This document shows positions 28,229-37,266 of a stretch of DNA of 64,000 bases, one piece after another. Within the stretch, counting starts at the first letter, position 1, and every line of letters starts with the position of its first letter. Position numbers and translations under genes: made by a program. The stretch is from Rhodococcus sp. 4CII (GTDB taxonomy: Bacteria; Actinomycetota; Actinomycetes; Mycobacteriales; Mycobacteriaceae): positions 3,001,001 through 3,065,000 of the forward strand of contig NZ_JACCFE010000002.1 of assembly GCF_014256275.1 (NCBI RefSeq), written 5' to 3'. The notes under the pieces were generated by a model. That model was given only the letters and a program-made list of their open reading frames with translations. It ran no database searches and was not told the origin of the DNA.

Positions 28229-29637
28229 CACTGACACCCGCACGTGCGGAGCGCAGCCGCCAGTGCGTCGAGTGCGGGACGACTGACCTCCGGCGGCCGG
28301 TCGTTGGACATCAGCGCGAACGTGAGGACCCGCCCGTTCTGATCCACCACGTACCCGGCGAGGGCGCTGGCCGTGGACAGGGTGCCGGTCTTCGCGCGCA
28401 CCCATCCGGCACCGGTGCGGTTTCCGGAGGCGTACCGGTCCGACAGGCTGCCCGTGGCGCCTGCCACCGGCAGATAGTCGAGCATAGGCCGCAGCGCGGG
28501 TTTGCCGTCCCCCGCGGCGGCCGTCAGGACCTGATCGAGCAGTTGCGGTGCGATGCGGTCGTCGACGGACAATCCGCTCGCGTCGTGCAGTGTGAGCCCC
28601 GACAGGTCGAATCCGGCGCCGGACAGCGTCTGGCCGATGGTCGCGACGGCTCCCGTGAACGATGCTTCCGCGCCCGCACTCATGGCAACCTCCCGCCCGA
28701 TCGCTTCGGCAAGCACATTGTCCGAGTGTTCCATCATCTGCTGCAATCGGTCGCGCAGCGGCGCGGACTGCACACTCGCGACGGTGGCCGCACCGGGCGC
28801 GGCGACGCCGGAGGTGACCGCGGACGGGTCGATGCCGAGCGCACCGGCGAGCGTTCGCCCGGCGTCCAGGGCGGGCGTCGAACTGCGCGGCGACTCGTCG
28901 ACGAGCGGGTCGGCCCGCCCGCCGTCGATCATGATCGGCTCGGTGGGCGTGATGAATCCGGCACCGACGTCGGTCGGGAACCACCCCTGCGCCATGGTGT
29001 CGCCCGAATAGATGCTCGTGTCGACGACGATGCTCGTCGCCTGGATGCCCGCGGTCCGGATCTGATCGGCGAGTTGCGAGATGTGCGCCGCGCCCGGGTA
29101 GTAGCCGTTCTCCCCGACCGGTTTCGCGGTCAGGGTGGGATCACCACCGGCGACCAGGACGATCTGTCCGGGAGCCGACCCCTGCACCACCGTGGTCGAC
29201 ACCCGGTGGTCCGACGGCAGCGACAGCAGTGCAGATCCCGCGGTGAGGACCTTGGTGGTCGACGCGGGCGTCATCGGGGTCTGCGGGTTGGCACTCCACA
29301 GCACCTGACCGGTGACCGCGTCGGCCACGGTTCCGCTGAACTTGCCGAGGTCGGGGTTGGCGGCGGCCGGACCGACGGCCGCGGCGATTCCCTGCGCCGA
29401 CGGAATGGGTGCGTCGTCCGGGACCGGCGTGACCTGCGGGGCCGCGATGATCGGCGCCGGTTCCGGGGCGATCGTCAGTTCTCCCCGGCCCGCCGACGCG
29501 TTGTGCGCGGTCACCGCGACCACCAGAACAGCCGCCATCGCGAGCACCACGACGACGACCGACGCGAACAGGATTCGCATGTTCCGACGGTGGCGTCCCG
29601 CCAACGAGCCCATCTTCTTCTTTCCCTGGCCCGGCAA
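28228..29637 (-). CDS. dacB: D-alanyl-D-alanine carboxypeptidase/endopeptidase (PBP4, peptidase S13)
   Basis: 469 residues. After a basic N-terminus, a signal/anchor helix (about 21-42) directs it to the envelope. Penicillin-binding motifs are in order: SxxK in PASTTKVL (about residue 125), SDN in EHSDNVLAEAIGRE (about 310) and KTG in RAKTGTLSTASALAGYV (about 415). It trims or cleaves peptidoglycan peptides. The start is TTG 29637 or ATG 29613. It ends in an overlap with the DUF2342 gene. It is divergent from ppa. Confidence 0.94.
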   Translation of the reverse strand: MPGQGKKKMGSLAGRHRRNMRILFASVVVVVLAMAAVLVVAVTAHNASAGRGELTIAPEPAPIIAAPQVTPVPDDAPIPSAQGIAAAVGPAAANPDLGKFSGTVADAVTGQVLWSANPQTPMTPASTTKVLTAGSALLSLPSDHRVSTTVVQGSAPGQIVLVAGGDPTLTAKPVGENGYYPGAAHISQLADQIRTAGIQATSIVVDTSIYSGDTMAQGWFPTDVGAGFITPTEPIMIDGGRADPLVDESPRSSTPALDAGRTLAGALGIDPSAVTSGVAAPGAATVASVQSAPLRDRLQQMMEHSDNVLAEAIGREVAMSAGAEASFTGAVATIGQTLSGAGFDLSGLTLHDASGLSVDDRIAPQLLDQVLTAAAGDGKPALRPMLDYLPVAGATGSLSDRYASGNRTGAGWVRAKTGTLSTASALAGYVVDQNGRVLTFALMSNDRPPEVSRPALDALAAALRTCGCQ

Positions 29638-29744
29638 CGCGCCTCCGTCTTCACTGCGATTCGTGGGTGGTCAGACTCCCAACCTTATCCTCGACCCGAT
29701 ATCCTCTCCCCGAATCATCATCGACACGACAGCGAGGAATCGGC

Positions 29745-30236
29745 GTGGAGTTCGACGTCACCATCGAGATCCCCAAGGGTCAGCGAAACAAGTACGAGGT
29801 CGACCACGTGACCGGTCGCGTGAAGCTGGACCGCTACCTGTACACCGCGTTCGGCTACCCGGCCGACTACGGCTTCATCGACAACACCCTCGGCGAGGAC
29901 GGCGACCCGCTGGACGCGCTGGTCCTGCTCCCCGAGTCCGTGTTCCCCGGCGTCATCGTCGAGGCACGCCCGGTCGGCATGTTCAAGATGGTCGACGAGG
30001 CCGGCGGCGACGACAAGGTGCTGTGCGTTCCGGCGGGCGATCCGCGCTGGGATCACATCCAGGACATCGGCGACGTCCCGCAGTTCGAACTGGACGCCAT
30101 CAAGCACTTCTTCGTCCACTACAAGGATCTCGAGCCGGGCAAGCACGTCGAGGCCGCCGACTGGGTTGGGCTGGCCGAGGCGAAGGCCGAGGTCGAGGCG
30201 TCGCTGAAGCGTTTGAAGGACAACGGCGGGCACTGA
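29745..30236 (+). CDS. ppa: inorganic pyrophosphatase
   Basis: 163 residues of the family I soluble enzyme. Its metal-binding signature EDGDPLDALVLL carries the three aspartates, and YGFIDNTLG lies just before it. It hydrolyses pyrophosphate and drives biosynthesis. The GTG start at 29745 has AGGA seven bases upstream. A strong terminator follows. Confidence 0.97.
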   Translation: MEFDVTIEIPKGQRNKYEVDHVTGRVKLDRYLYTAFGYPADYGFIDNTLGEDGDPLDALVLLPESVFPGVIVEARPVGMFKMVDEAGGDDKVLCVPAGDPRWDHIQDIGDVPQFELDAIKHFFVHYKDLEPGKHVEAADWVGLAEAKAEVEASLKRLKDNGGH

Positions 30237-30261
30237 GCTGTAGCAACTGAGCCATACCAGC

Positions 30262-30293
30262 GGCGCCCAACTTCGGTCTCGAAGTTGGGCGCC
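30262..30293. terminator. bidirectional intrinsic terminator
   Basis: A perfect 14-bp stem (GGCGCCCAACTTCG, 30262-30275, and its complement 30280-30293) with a GTCT loop, between convergent ppa and the MFS gene. GTTGG follows on the plus strand rather than a T run. Confidence 0.85.
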
Positions 30294-30302
30294 GTTGGCG
30301 TC

Positions 30303-31961
30303 TCAGGCCTCCGCGTCCCCCCGCGCCGCTGCCTGGAGTCCGGACTCGCTGCGGAGGGGGACTTCCTTCCAGAGCACGGTGAGGACGAAGGCGACGACGG
30401 CGAGCATCGAGACGGTGAGGAAGACGGATCCGATGGCGTCGGCGAACCCTTGCTTGAACGGCAGGGCCAGCACGTCGTCGAGTCTGCCGATCACCGAGCT
30501 GTCCGTGAGGACACCGCTGACCCCGGCGTGATCGGGGCTGAGCATGCCCTGTCCCATGGCGGCCTCGGCGGGGTCGTTGCTCTGGGCGGCGGCCACCACG
30601 GCTCGGCGGAATTCGGGTGTTCCTGCCGCTGCCGTCACACGTTCGCCGATAGCAGGGGTGAGGCGCGAGAAGAGGATCGACAGGAAGATCGCGACGCCTG
30701 CGGTGCCGCCGATCTGGCGGAAGAACGTGGCGGCGCCGGTCGACACCCCCATGTCCTGCGGCGGCAGCGCGTTCTGAATGGCGAGGGTCAGTGGCTGCAT
30801 CAGATTTCCGAGGCCGAGCCCGAGGATCAGCATGAATGCCATGACGACGGGCATCGGGGTGCCGGCGGCCACGGTGTGCAGCAGGAAGGCGCCGATCACG
30901 ATCAGAGCGGTCCCGAGGATCGGGAAGTACCGGTAGTGCCCGGTGCGAGAGATCATCTGACCACTGACCACCGATCCGGCCATCAGTCCGAGAACCATGG
31001 GCAGGATCTGGAAGCCGGCGAGGGTGGGGCTCGAGCCCTTCACCACCTGCAGGTACTGGGGCAGGAGGGTGATGCCGCCGAACATGACGGCACCGACGAC
31101 CAGACTGATCACGACGCCGAGCGCGAACGTGCCGTTGCGGAAGAAGCGCATCGGAATGAGTGCGGCGTCCTTCATCGCCAATTCGACGAGGACGAAGGCG
31201 AGCACCCCGATCACTCCGATGACGTAGCACACCAACGACTTCGAGCTGTCCCATCCCCAGCTGTGCCCCTGTTCGGCCACCACCAGCAACGGCACCACGC
31301 CGATCGCGAGAGCGACGGCGCCCCACCAGTCGATCCGTTGATTTCCGGTCGGGCGCTTCGGGAGATGCAGTACCCGGGAGACGACCGTGAGCGCGACCAG
31401 CCCGACAGGCACGTTGACGAGGAAAACCCAACGCCAGCCGTCGATTCCGAGGATGACGTCCTGCCCCGCGAACACACCGCCGAGGACGGGACCGAGAACA
31501 CTGGACGTCCCGAACACCGCGAGGAAGTACCCCTGATACTTGGCTCGCTCACGGGGGGAGACGATGTCGCCGATGATGGTGAGCGCCAACGAGAACAGGC
31601 CGCCGGCACCGAGTCCCTGGATCGCACGGAACGCGGCGAGGACGTACATCGACGTCGAGAACGTGCACAGCACCGAACCGATCACGAAGACCGAGATCGC
31701 GAACATGAAGAACGGCTTGCGGCCGTAGATGTCGGACAGTTTGCCGTAGAGCGGCGTCGCCAGCGTCGCGGTGACGAGGTACGCGGTGGTGGCCCACGCC
31801 TGCAGCGAGTACCCGTCGAGGTCGTCGGCGATGGTGCGGATTGCCGTCGCCACGATCGTCTGGTCGAGTGCGGCGAGGAACATGCCGAGCATCAACCCGC
31901 TGAGTACAGCCAGGATTTGCCGGTGCGTGTATGCCACCGGCGTTTCGACCGAATTCGCCAC
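30303..31961 (-). CDS. DHA2-family MFS drug exporter (EmrB/QacA type)
   Basis: 552 residues with about 14 membrane helices. Typical motifs are LAALDQTIVATAIRTIADDL at helix 1 (motif D1) and YGKLSDIYGRKPFFM (motif A), with motif C-like LGPVLGG in helix 5. It is a proton-driven exporter of hydrophobic compounds in the inner membrane. GTG 31961 (MANSVETP) has GAGGA just upstream; the reading to 32030 adds residues without a ribosome site. No dedicated regulator is adjacent. Confidence 0.9.
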   Translation of the reverse strand: MANSVETPVAYTHRQILAVLSGLMLGMFLAALDQTIVATAIRTIADDLDGYSLQAWATTAYLVTATLATPLYGKLSDIYGRKPFFMFAISVFVIGSVLCTFSTSMYVLAAFRAIQGLGAGGLFSLALTIIGDIVSPRERAKYQGYFLAVFGTSSVLGPVLGGVFAGQDVILGIDGWRWVFLVNVPVGLVALTVVSRVLHLPKRPTGNQRIDWWGAVALAIGVVPLLVVAEQGHSWGWDSSKSLVCYVIGVIGVLAFVLVELAMKDAALIPMRFFRNGTFALGVVISLVVGAVMFGGITLLPQYLQVVKGSSPTLAGFQILPMVLGLMAGSVVSGQMISRTGHYRYFPILGTALIVIGAFLLHTVAAGTPMPVVMAFMLILGLGLGNLMQPLTLAIQNALPPQDMGVSTGAATFFRQIGGTAGVAIFLSILFSRLTPAIGERVTAAAGTPEFRRAVVAAAQSNDPAEAAMGQGMLSPDHAGVSGVLTDSSVIGRLDDVLALPFKQGFADAIGSVFLTVSMLAVVAFVLTVLWKEVPLRSESGLQAAARGDAEA

Positions 31962-32086
31962 TGTGTCCTCGCTGCACTGTTCGTTTACTTGTAGTCGGCA
32001 AGTATGCGAGCGCGGCGAGGATTCGGGCAACTGTTGGACTGGGCTTTACCTGCGGATAAGTGTCCGATCCCGACAGTGCGGACGGA

Positions 32087-32917
32087 TCACTCCCCCTTGA
32101 AGTCGGGGGTGCGCTTCTCGAAGACGGCGGTGATCGCCTCGGTCAGGTCCTGCGACGGCAGGAACGCCGCATTCCACGCGGCGACGTAGCGCAGGCTGTC
32201 GTCGACGGCGGCGGCGCGCGAGTGGCCGAGGACGTCCTTGATGCCGTGCACGACGAGCGGCGGGTTCGCCGCGATCTCGGCGGCGGTCGCGTGTGCGGCG
32301 GCGAGGACCGCGTCGGCGTCCTCGAGGACGTCGTTGACGAGACCGATCTTCTCCGCGCGGGCGGCGTCGATATCTTTGCCGGTGAGCGCCAATTCGCGCA
32401 GGTGACCGTCACCGATGATGGCGGGCAGCCGCGCGAAGCTGCCCATGTCGGCCACGATGGCGACCTTGACTTCACGGATGCTGAACTTTGCGTCGATGCT
32501 CGCGTATCGGATGTCCGCGGCGGAGATCAGGTCGACGCCGCCGCCGATGCACCAACCCTGGACGGCCGCGATCACCGGCTTGCGGCAATCGGCCACCGCG
32601 TTGATGCCCGACTGCATCCGCTTGATCATGTCGTGGAACGTGGTGCGGGGACCGGCCTGCGCCTTGTCGGCAAGGACGGAGCCGAAGCTGCCGCTCATGG
32701 CGGGCAGGTCGAGACCGAAGGAGAAGTTCTTGCCCGAACCGGCGATCACGACGGCCCGCACGTCCGGATCGGCGTCGAGTTCACCGAAGATTTCGGGGAG
32801 CTCGCTCCAGAAATCCGGGCCCATCGCGTTGCCCTTTCCGGGCCCGATGAGCGTCACCTGCGCGACGTGATCCTTGCGCTCGACGGTGAACGCATTCCAG
32901 GTCTTCTGTTCGGTCAT
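32087..32917 (-). CDS. enoyl-CoA hydratase/isomerase (crotonase family)
   Basis: 276 residues. The oxyanion-hole segments are GSGKNFSFGLDLPAM and GWCIGGGVDLISAADIRYAS, where the GG before VDL is typical. An acidic residue in the segment FARLPAIIGDGHLRELALTG suggests an enoyl-CoA isomerase or hydratase acting in fatty-acid or aromatic degradation. A single gene; its substrate cannot be told. Confidence 0.9.
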   Translation of the reverse strand: MTEQKTWNAFTVERKDHVAQVTLIGPGKGNAMGPDFWSELPEIFGELDADPDVRAVVIAGSGKNFSFGLDLPAMSGSFGSVLADKAQAGPRTTFHDMIKRMQSGINAVADCRKPVIAAVQGWCIGGGVDLISAADIRYASIDAKFSIREVKVAIVADMGSFARLPAIIGDGHLRELALTGKDIDAARAEKIGLVNDVLEDADAVLAAAHATAAEIAANPPLVVHGIKDVLGHSRAAAVDDSLRYVAAWNAAFLPSQDLTEAITAVFEKRTPDFKGE

Positions 32918-32999
32918 TACTCCAGAGTAACCACCGCCCGAGCAGGCCAGGCGAAATACCCTGGAGGTCTCTGCACCGTCGTGCGAACGGACCGCGTCG

Positions 33000-34316
33000 A
33001 TGACTCACCCGACGAGCCCCGACGGCGCCGTCGTCATCGGCGCCGGGATGGGCGGTCTGCTGGCCGCGGCCGCTCTCGCCGGCATCTACCGGACCGTCAC
33101 CGTCCTCGAACGCGACGTCCTACCCGAGACGGCGATCCCCCGCAGGTGCGTCCCGCAGGCCCGGCACGTGCACGCCCTTCTCGCCGGCGGGCAGGCCGCG
33201 ATGGAGGATCTCCTGCCGGGGTTCGTGGCCGAACTCCTCGCTCTCGGTGCCACCGGAGGCGACGCACTCGGCGACATCCGGTGGGTCGTCGACGGGCACC
33301 GGATGGCCCGCGAGACCAGCGGGGTTCCCGGCATTCTCGCGAGCCGGGCGCTCGTCGAGTGGCACGTGCGCCGACGGGTGCGGGCCCTGCCGAATGTCCG
33401 GATCCTCGACCGGTCGGACGTCGCGGCCCTCACCGTCGAAGACGGGAGGATGACCGGTGTGTCCGTGCAGCACCGGGGTGGCGCCCTTCCGGAGGTCGTC
33501 GCGGCCGATCTCGTCGTGGACTCGTCGGGCCGGAGTTCGCAGAGTGTCGCCCGGCTCGGCGCGCTGGGGTTCGCGCCCCCGTCCGAGTCGCGGGTGGCCG
33601 TCGACGTCACGTACGCGACGCGGCACTTCCGGCTCGAGCCACCGCACCTGGACGGGGATTCCGGCATCGGGATGGCGCCGGGACCGTCGCATCCGCGCAG
33701 TGGATTCATGGGTGTGCAGGAGGACGGCACCTGGATCGTCACCCTCGCCGGGTACGGCGACGACGTGCCGCCGCTGGACGCGGGCGGCTTCCTCGACTTC
33801 GTGAAGTCGTTTCCCGCCCCGGACATGTACGACGCGCTGCGCACCGCCGCGCCGGTGGACGACGGCGTGCGCTACCGGATCCCGACCACCATCCGCCGGC
33901 ACTTTTCAGCGGACGATCTGCCGTCGAACTATCTGCCGTTCGCGGACGCGATCTGCTCGTTCAATCCCATCTACGGCCAGGGGATGAGCGTCGCCGCGGT
34001 CGAGGCGACCGTCCTGCGGGACTGCCTGCGGTCGGGGCGTACACAGCTCGCCCGCCGGTTCCTGCGCGGAGCGAATCGGTGCATCGACGCGGCGTGGAAC
34101 CTCACCGTCGACAACGACCTCCGGATTCCGGCGGTGCCCGGACGGCGGTCGGCGCGGGTGCGGATGGCGAACGCGTACGCGTCCCGGATCGACCGGGCGG
34201 CGGCCGTCGACCCGGCGGTCGGGTCCGCGTTCCTGCGGGTGACGCATCTCCTCGACCGTCCCGGAACGTTACTGCGGCCGTCGACGGTGCTGCGGGTTCT
34301 GCTCGCGTCCCGCTGA
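33000..34316 (+). CDS. FAD-dependent monooxygenase/oxidoreductase (PHBH-fold)
   Basis: 438 residues. The N-terminal dinucleotide fold VVIGAGMGGLLAAAAL (about 11-26) binds FAD, DRSDVAALT and the DSSGRSS segment follow, and the second FAD motif FADAICSFNPIYGQGMSVAAVEA is near residue 320. This resembles the geranylgeranyl-reductase/aromatic hydroxylase branch. The substrate is unknown. ATG 33000 is preferred. It is divergent from the crotonase gene and followed by a PHA-synthase-like hydrolase. Confidence 0.85.
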   Translation: MTHPTSPDGAVVIGAGMGGLLAAAALAGIYRTVTVLERDVLPETAIPRRCVPQARHVHALLAGGQAAMEDLLPGFVAELLALGATGGDALGDIRWVVDGHRMARETSGVPGILASRALVEWHVRRRVRALPNVRILDRSDVAALTVEDGRMTGVSVQHRGGALPEVVAADLVVDSSGRSSQSVARLGALGFAPPSESRVAVDVTYATRHFRLEPPHLDGDSGIGMAPGPSHPRSGFMGVQEDGTWIVTLAGYGDDVPPLDAGGFLDFVKSFPAPDMYDALRTAAPVDDGVRYRIPTTIRRHFSADDLPSNYLPFADAICSFNPIYGQGMSVAAVEATVLRDCLRSGRTQLARRFLRGANRCIDAAWNLTVDNDLRIPAVPGRRSARVRMANAYASRIDRAAAVDPAVGSAFLRVTHLLDRPGTLLRPSTVLRVLLASR

Positions 34317-34336
34317 CGAGCGACCACGGTATTACC

Positions 34337-34359
34337 TGTATGTTTTCGTAACAGATACA
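34337..34359. promoter_or_regulatory. inverted repeat upstream of PHA-synthase-like gene
   Basis: TGTAT (34337-34341) and ATACA (34355-34359) are inverted around a centre with GTT/AAC, 33 bases before the preferred start. It is a plausible operator of a TetR-like regulator. The convergent TetR gene nearby is one candidate, although its own palindrome (36088-36120) has a different sequence. Confidence 0.35.
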
Positions 34360-34391
34360 TGCAGACTCTGCGCCGCCCCGAGAGGAAAACC

Positions 34392-35507
34392 GTGCTCGAC
34401 ATCGCCTGGAACCCCACGCTGAACACGCTGACCCGCAACGCCTGGCGACTGTCGTTCGGCGGCGGGATCGCGCCGGTCCAGCGGACCCCGTCGACACTCA
34501 TCCACGAGGCACCTCATCAGGACCTCTACCGGTTCGACGGCGAGGCCGACGGTGGCCGGCCCATCCTCCTCGTGCCCCCGCTCGCGGCGCCCGCGCAGTG
34601 CTTCGACCTGCGGCCGGGCCAGAGCCTGGCCGCGCATCTCGCCGGCACCGGCAAGGCGACGTATCTCGTCGACTACGGCACGATGGGCTACTCCGACCGC
34701 GGTCTCGGGTTCGAGGACTGGATCGACGACATCATCCCGGCGGCCGTCGACCGCGTGTCCCGCCTCCACGACGGGTCGGCCGTCGACCTGATCGGCTGGA
34801 GCCTCGGCGGAACGATGTCGCTGCTGACGGCCGCGGGCCGGACCGATCTGCCGATCGGTTCGGTGACAGCGATCGGCACGCCCATCGACTACGAGTCGGT
34901 GACCATGATCGCGCCGCTCCGCGTGGTCGGCCGGTTCACCGGCGATCGCCCCCTGACCACCGCCACCAGGGCTATGGGTGGCCTGCCCGCCCCGTTGGTC
35001 CAGGCCAGTTACCGATTCACCGCACTCCAGCGCGAACTCACCAAACCGTGGTTCATCGCGCGGAATCTGCACGACACCGAGACCCTCGCCCGGATGGAAT
35101 CCATCGACCGGTTCATGGCCGACATGCCCGGCTACCCCGCGCGCTTCTTCCGACAGGTCTGCACTCAGCTGATCCTCGGAAACGCACTCGCCACGGGGAG
35201 CTTCGAGACCCGGAACGGCGCGATCGCCCTGGCCGATCTCACGGTGCCGGTCCTCGCGATCGGCGGCACCGAGGACGTCATCGCCCCGATCGCCTCGGTG
35301 CGCGCGGCGACGGACGTGCTCACCGGTTCCCCGTCGGTGCGGTTCGAGTCCGCGCCGGGCAGCCACCTGGGTCTCGTCGCGGGCCCGAAGGCGAAAGACA
35401 CCACCTGGGCGCACATCGACGGTTTCCTGGGCGGTGATCAGATCAGCCCGGCCCGGGCGACGGCGCCCGCGAACAGTGCGGTGACCGCGGCGCCCATCGT
35501 GGGCTGA
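34392..35507 (+). CDS. PHA-synthase-like alpha/beta hydrolase with serine nucleophile
   Basis: 371 residues from GTG 34392, which has AGAGGA five bases upstream; an ATG at 34359 has no such site. The segment ILLVPPLAAPAQCFDLRPGQSLAAHL is the hallmark opening of class III-type PHA synthases, and VDLIGWSLGGTMSL is the nucleophile elbow. That elbow has serine where true PHA synthases have cysteine, and GTEDVIAP and GSHLGLV supply the Asp and His. It is probably a hydrolase or esterase related to PHA synthase rather than a polymerase. Its 3' end overlaps the convergent TetR gene by 70 bases. Confidence 0.82.
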   Translation: MLDIAWNPTLNTLTRNAWRLSFGGGIAPVQRTPSTLIHEAPHQDLYRFDGEADGGRPILLVPPLAAPAQCFDLRPGQSLAAHLAGTGKATYLVDYGTMGYSDRGLGFEDWIDDIIPAAVDRVSRLHDGSAVDLIGWSLGGTMSLLTAAGRTDLPIGSVTAIGTPIDYESVTMIAPLRVVGRFTGDRPLTTATRAMGGLPAPLVQASYRFTALQRELTKPWFIARNLHDTETLARMESIDRFMADMPGYPARFFRQVCTQLILGNALATGSFETRNGAIALADLTVPVLAIGGTEDVIAPIASVRAATDVLTGSPSVRFESAPGSHLGLVAGPKAKDTTWAHIDGFLGGDQISPARATAPANSAVTAAPIVG

Positions 35508-36088
35508 TCCACCTCCTCGGGGTCGACCGAATGCTCCAGGACGAGTCCCGAGATGAGCGCCATCAGCGAGATCGCGGTGGTGCGGACGTCGAAGCCCTCA
35601 TTCACTCCCCACTCCCGCGCACGCTCGCCGATCAACTCGACGAGCCTGCCCCGCAACTGTCGCCTCTCGCGCAGATAGGCCTGCGCGATCTGCGGGTCGC
35701 GGGCGGCGAGCACTCCGAATTCGAGGACCAGCAGCGACCATCCCGGCTCGCGCACCATCCACGACGCGATGGCCTCGCCACCCTTGCCCGCGGCGTCCGA
35801 CGGGTTCATGCCGGAAATCTCGGCGAGCACGCGTCCCGCGAGTTCGAGTGAGCGCGCCGCGAACAGTTCCGCGAACAGGTCCTGCTTCGAGTCGAAGTTC
35901 GAGTAGACCGCGCCCTTCGTGAACCCGGCCCGGCGCGCGACCTCGGCGAGCCTGGCCGCGCTGAAGCCGCGTTCGGCGAATTCCTCCGCCGCGGCGTCGA
36001 GGAGGCGTTGACGCACGACGTCACGACCGGGACGCGTCGTGGGCGCCCATTCGGTGTGACGACGGTCCGGTTGACGATCTTCAGTCAC
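35438..36088 (-). CDS. TetR-family transcriptional regulator
   Basis: 216 residues. The N-terminal HTH spans about 22-68 (FSAARLAEVARRAGFTKGAVYSNFDSKQDLF); the remainder is the all-helical ligand-binding domain. GTG 36088 (MTEDRQPDRRH) lies inside the outer arm of a 33-bp palindrome, so the protein probably represses itself and the divergent membrane gene. It overlaps the hydrolase gene at its 3' end. Confidence 0.9.
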   Translation of the reverse strand: MTEDRQPDRRHTEWAPTTRPGRDVVRQRLLDAAAEEFAERGFSAARLAEVARRAGFTKGAVYSNFDSKQDLFAELFAARSLELAGRVLAEISGMNPSDAAGKGGEAIASWMVREPGWSLLVLEFGVLAARDPQIAQAYLRERRQLRGRLVELIGERAREWGVNEGFDVRTTAISLMALISGLVLEHSVDPEEVDQPTMGAAVTALFAGAVARAGLI

Positions 36089-36120
36089 GATACCTAGGGT
36101 ATTCAATACCCACGGTATCG
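36088..36120. promoter_or_regulatory. 33-bp nested palindrome, TetR operator
   Basis: The outer arms CGATACC (36088-36094) and GGTATCG (36114-36120) and the inner arms GGGTATT (36097-36103) and AATACCC (36105-36111) share the centre at 36104. Only two positions per side break the symmetry. It lies between the divergent TetR and membrane-protein genes and covers the regulator's start codon, so it fits a high-affinity autoregulatory operator. Confidence 0.75.
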
Positions 36121-36140
36121 ACAAGGATCGAGGACGTCCG

Positions 36141-37232
36141 ATGACCACCACCGCCAGCGAACCCACCACTTCGGCTCCCGTGCACCACGACAGTCCGGTG
36201 TCGAAACACGGCGCGCCCAAGGTGATGGCCGCGCTGGTCTTCGGCGTCCTCCTCCTCCAGCTCGGCTTCATCCTCAGCTACGTGGCCGCGTTCCATCAGC
36301 CCACGCCCCGCGACATCGAGATCGGGGTCGTCGCAGCGGCGGGACTGCCCGCCGGGATGGACCAGCAGGTCGCCGACCGGCTCGACGCGATCGAAGGCGG
36401 ACCGGTCCGCGCACGCGTCGTCTCGGACACCACGGAAGCCCGCCGCCTCCTCCACGACCGCGAGATCCAGGGCGCGTTCGTCGTGAATCCCGCCGGCCCC
36501 GACACTCTCATCACGGCGAGCGCGGGCGGCAGCTCCATCTCCAGCGCACTCGAGTCGGTGTTCGCCCAGGTGGAGGACAGTCATGGTCGCCAGTTCACGG
36601 TTCGCGACGAGATCCCCGTCGGCGCGCACGACAACCGCGGCCTGTCCGGTTTCTATCTGGCGGTCGGGTGGGTGGTCGGCGGCTACCTGCTCGCGGCGGC
36701 GATCGGCCTGTTCATCGGCGCCCCGCGGACCCTGCGCCAGGCCGCCGCGCACACTGCCGCGCTGTTCGGTTACGCCCTGGTCTCCGGCGCTCTCGGCGCC
36801 CTGATCACGACGCACGTGCTCGGCACGTTCGCGGGTCACTGGTTCCCGCTGTGGCTCCTCGGCACCGGGGTCGTCTTCGGCACGGCCGTGTTCACCCTCG
36901 GACTGCGCGCCTCGGTCGGCATCCTGGCGGTACCCCTCGCGATCGCCGTTTTCGTGATTCTGGGCAACCCCAGCGCCGGCGGGGCGTTCGGTTCCAACGT
37001 CATTCCCGCCTTCTATTCGGCCATCGGCCGCTGGATCACTCCCGGCGCGGGTACCGAGGGAATCCGGAGCATCGTGTACTTCGACGGCGTCGGGCTGGGG
37101 CAACCGGCGCTCGCGCTCTCGCTGTACTCCGCGATCGGTCTGGGACTGCTGTTCGGGTTCACCGCCAGACGTCTCCGGAAGGCGGAATCGACTACGCCCC
37201 GTTCCGATGTCGTGTCGGACGACGCTTGTTGA
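36141..37232 (+). CDS. ABC-2/YhgE-Pip-like multi-pass membrane protein (DUF3533-like)
   Basis: 363 residues. Membrane helix 1 (about 29-50) is followed by a about 120-residue outer domain (VVAAAGLPAGMDQQVADRLDAI...) and then five or six helices (about 172-345), the layout of YhgE/Pip and ABC-2-type permeases. No ATPase gene is next to it, so it may work alone or with a distant partner. Divergent TetR and the shared palindrome suggest efflux induced by a small molecule. Confidence 0.75.
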   Translation: MTTTASEPTTSAPVHHDSPVSKHGAPKVMAALVFGVLLLQLGFILSYVAAFHQPTPRDIEIGVVAAAGLPAGMDQQVADRLDAIEGGPVRARVVSDTTEARRLLHDREIQGAFVVNPAGPDTLITASAGGSSISSALESVFAQVEDSHGRQFTVRDEIPVGAHDNRGLSGFYLAVGWVVGGYLLAAAIGLFIGAPRTLRQAAAHTAALFGYALVSGALGALITTHVLGTFAGHWFPLWLLGTGVVFGTAVFTLGLRASVGILAVPLAIAVFVILGNPSAGGAFGSNVIPAFYSAIGRWITPGAGTEGIRSIVYFDGVGLGQPALALSLYSAIGLGLLFGFTARRLRKAESTTPRSDVVSDDAC

Positions 37233-37266
37233 TGTCGTTCCGGGGGAATGGACCTACTCTTGGTTC

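Noticed and set aside
30285..31994. 569-codon plus-strand frame opposite the DHA2 exporter
   Set aside because: Highly charged, compositionally odd product; the exporter on the minus strand has all MFS motifs.
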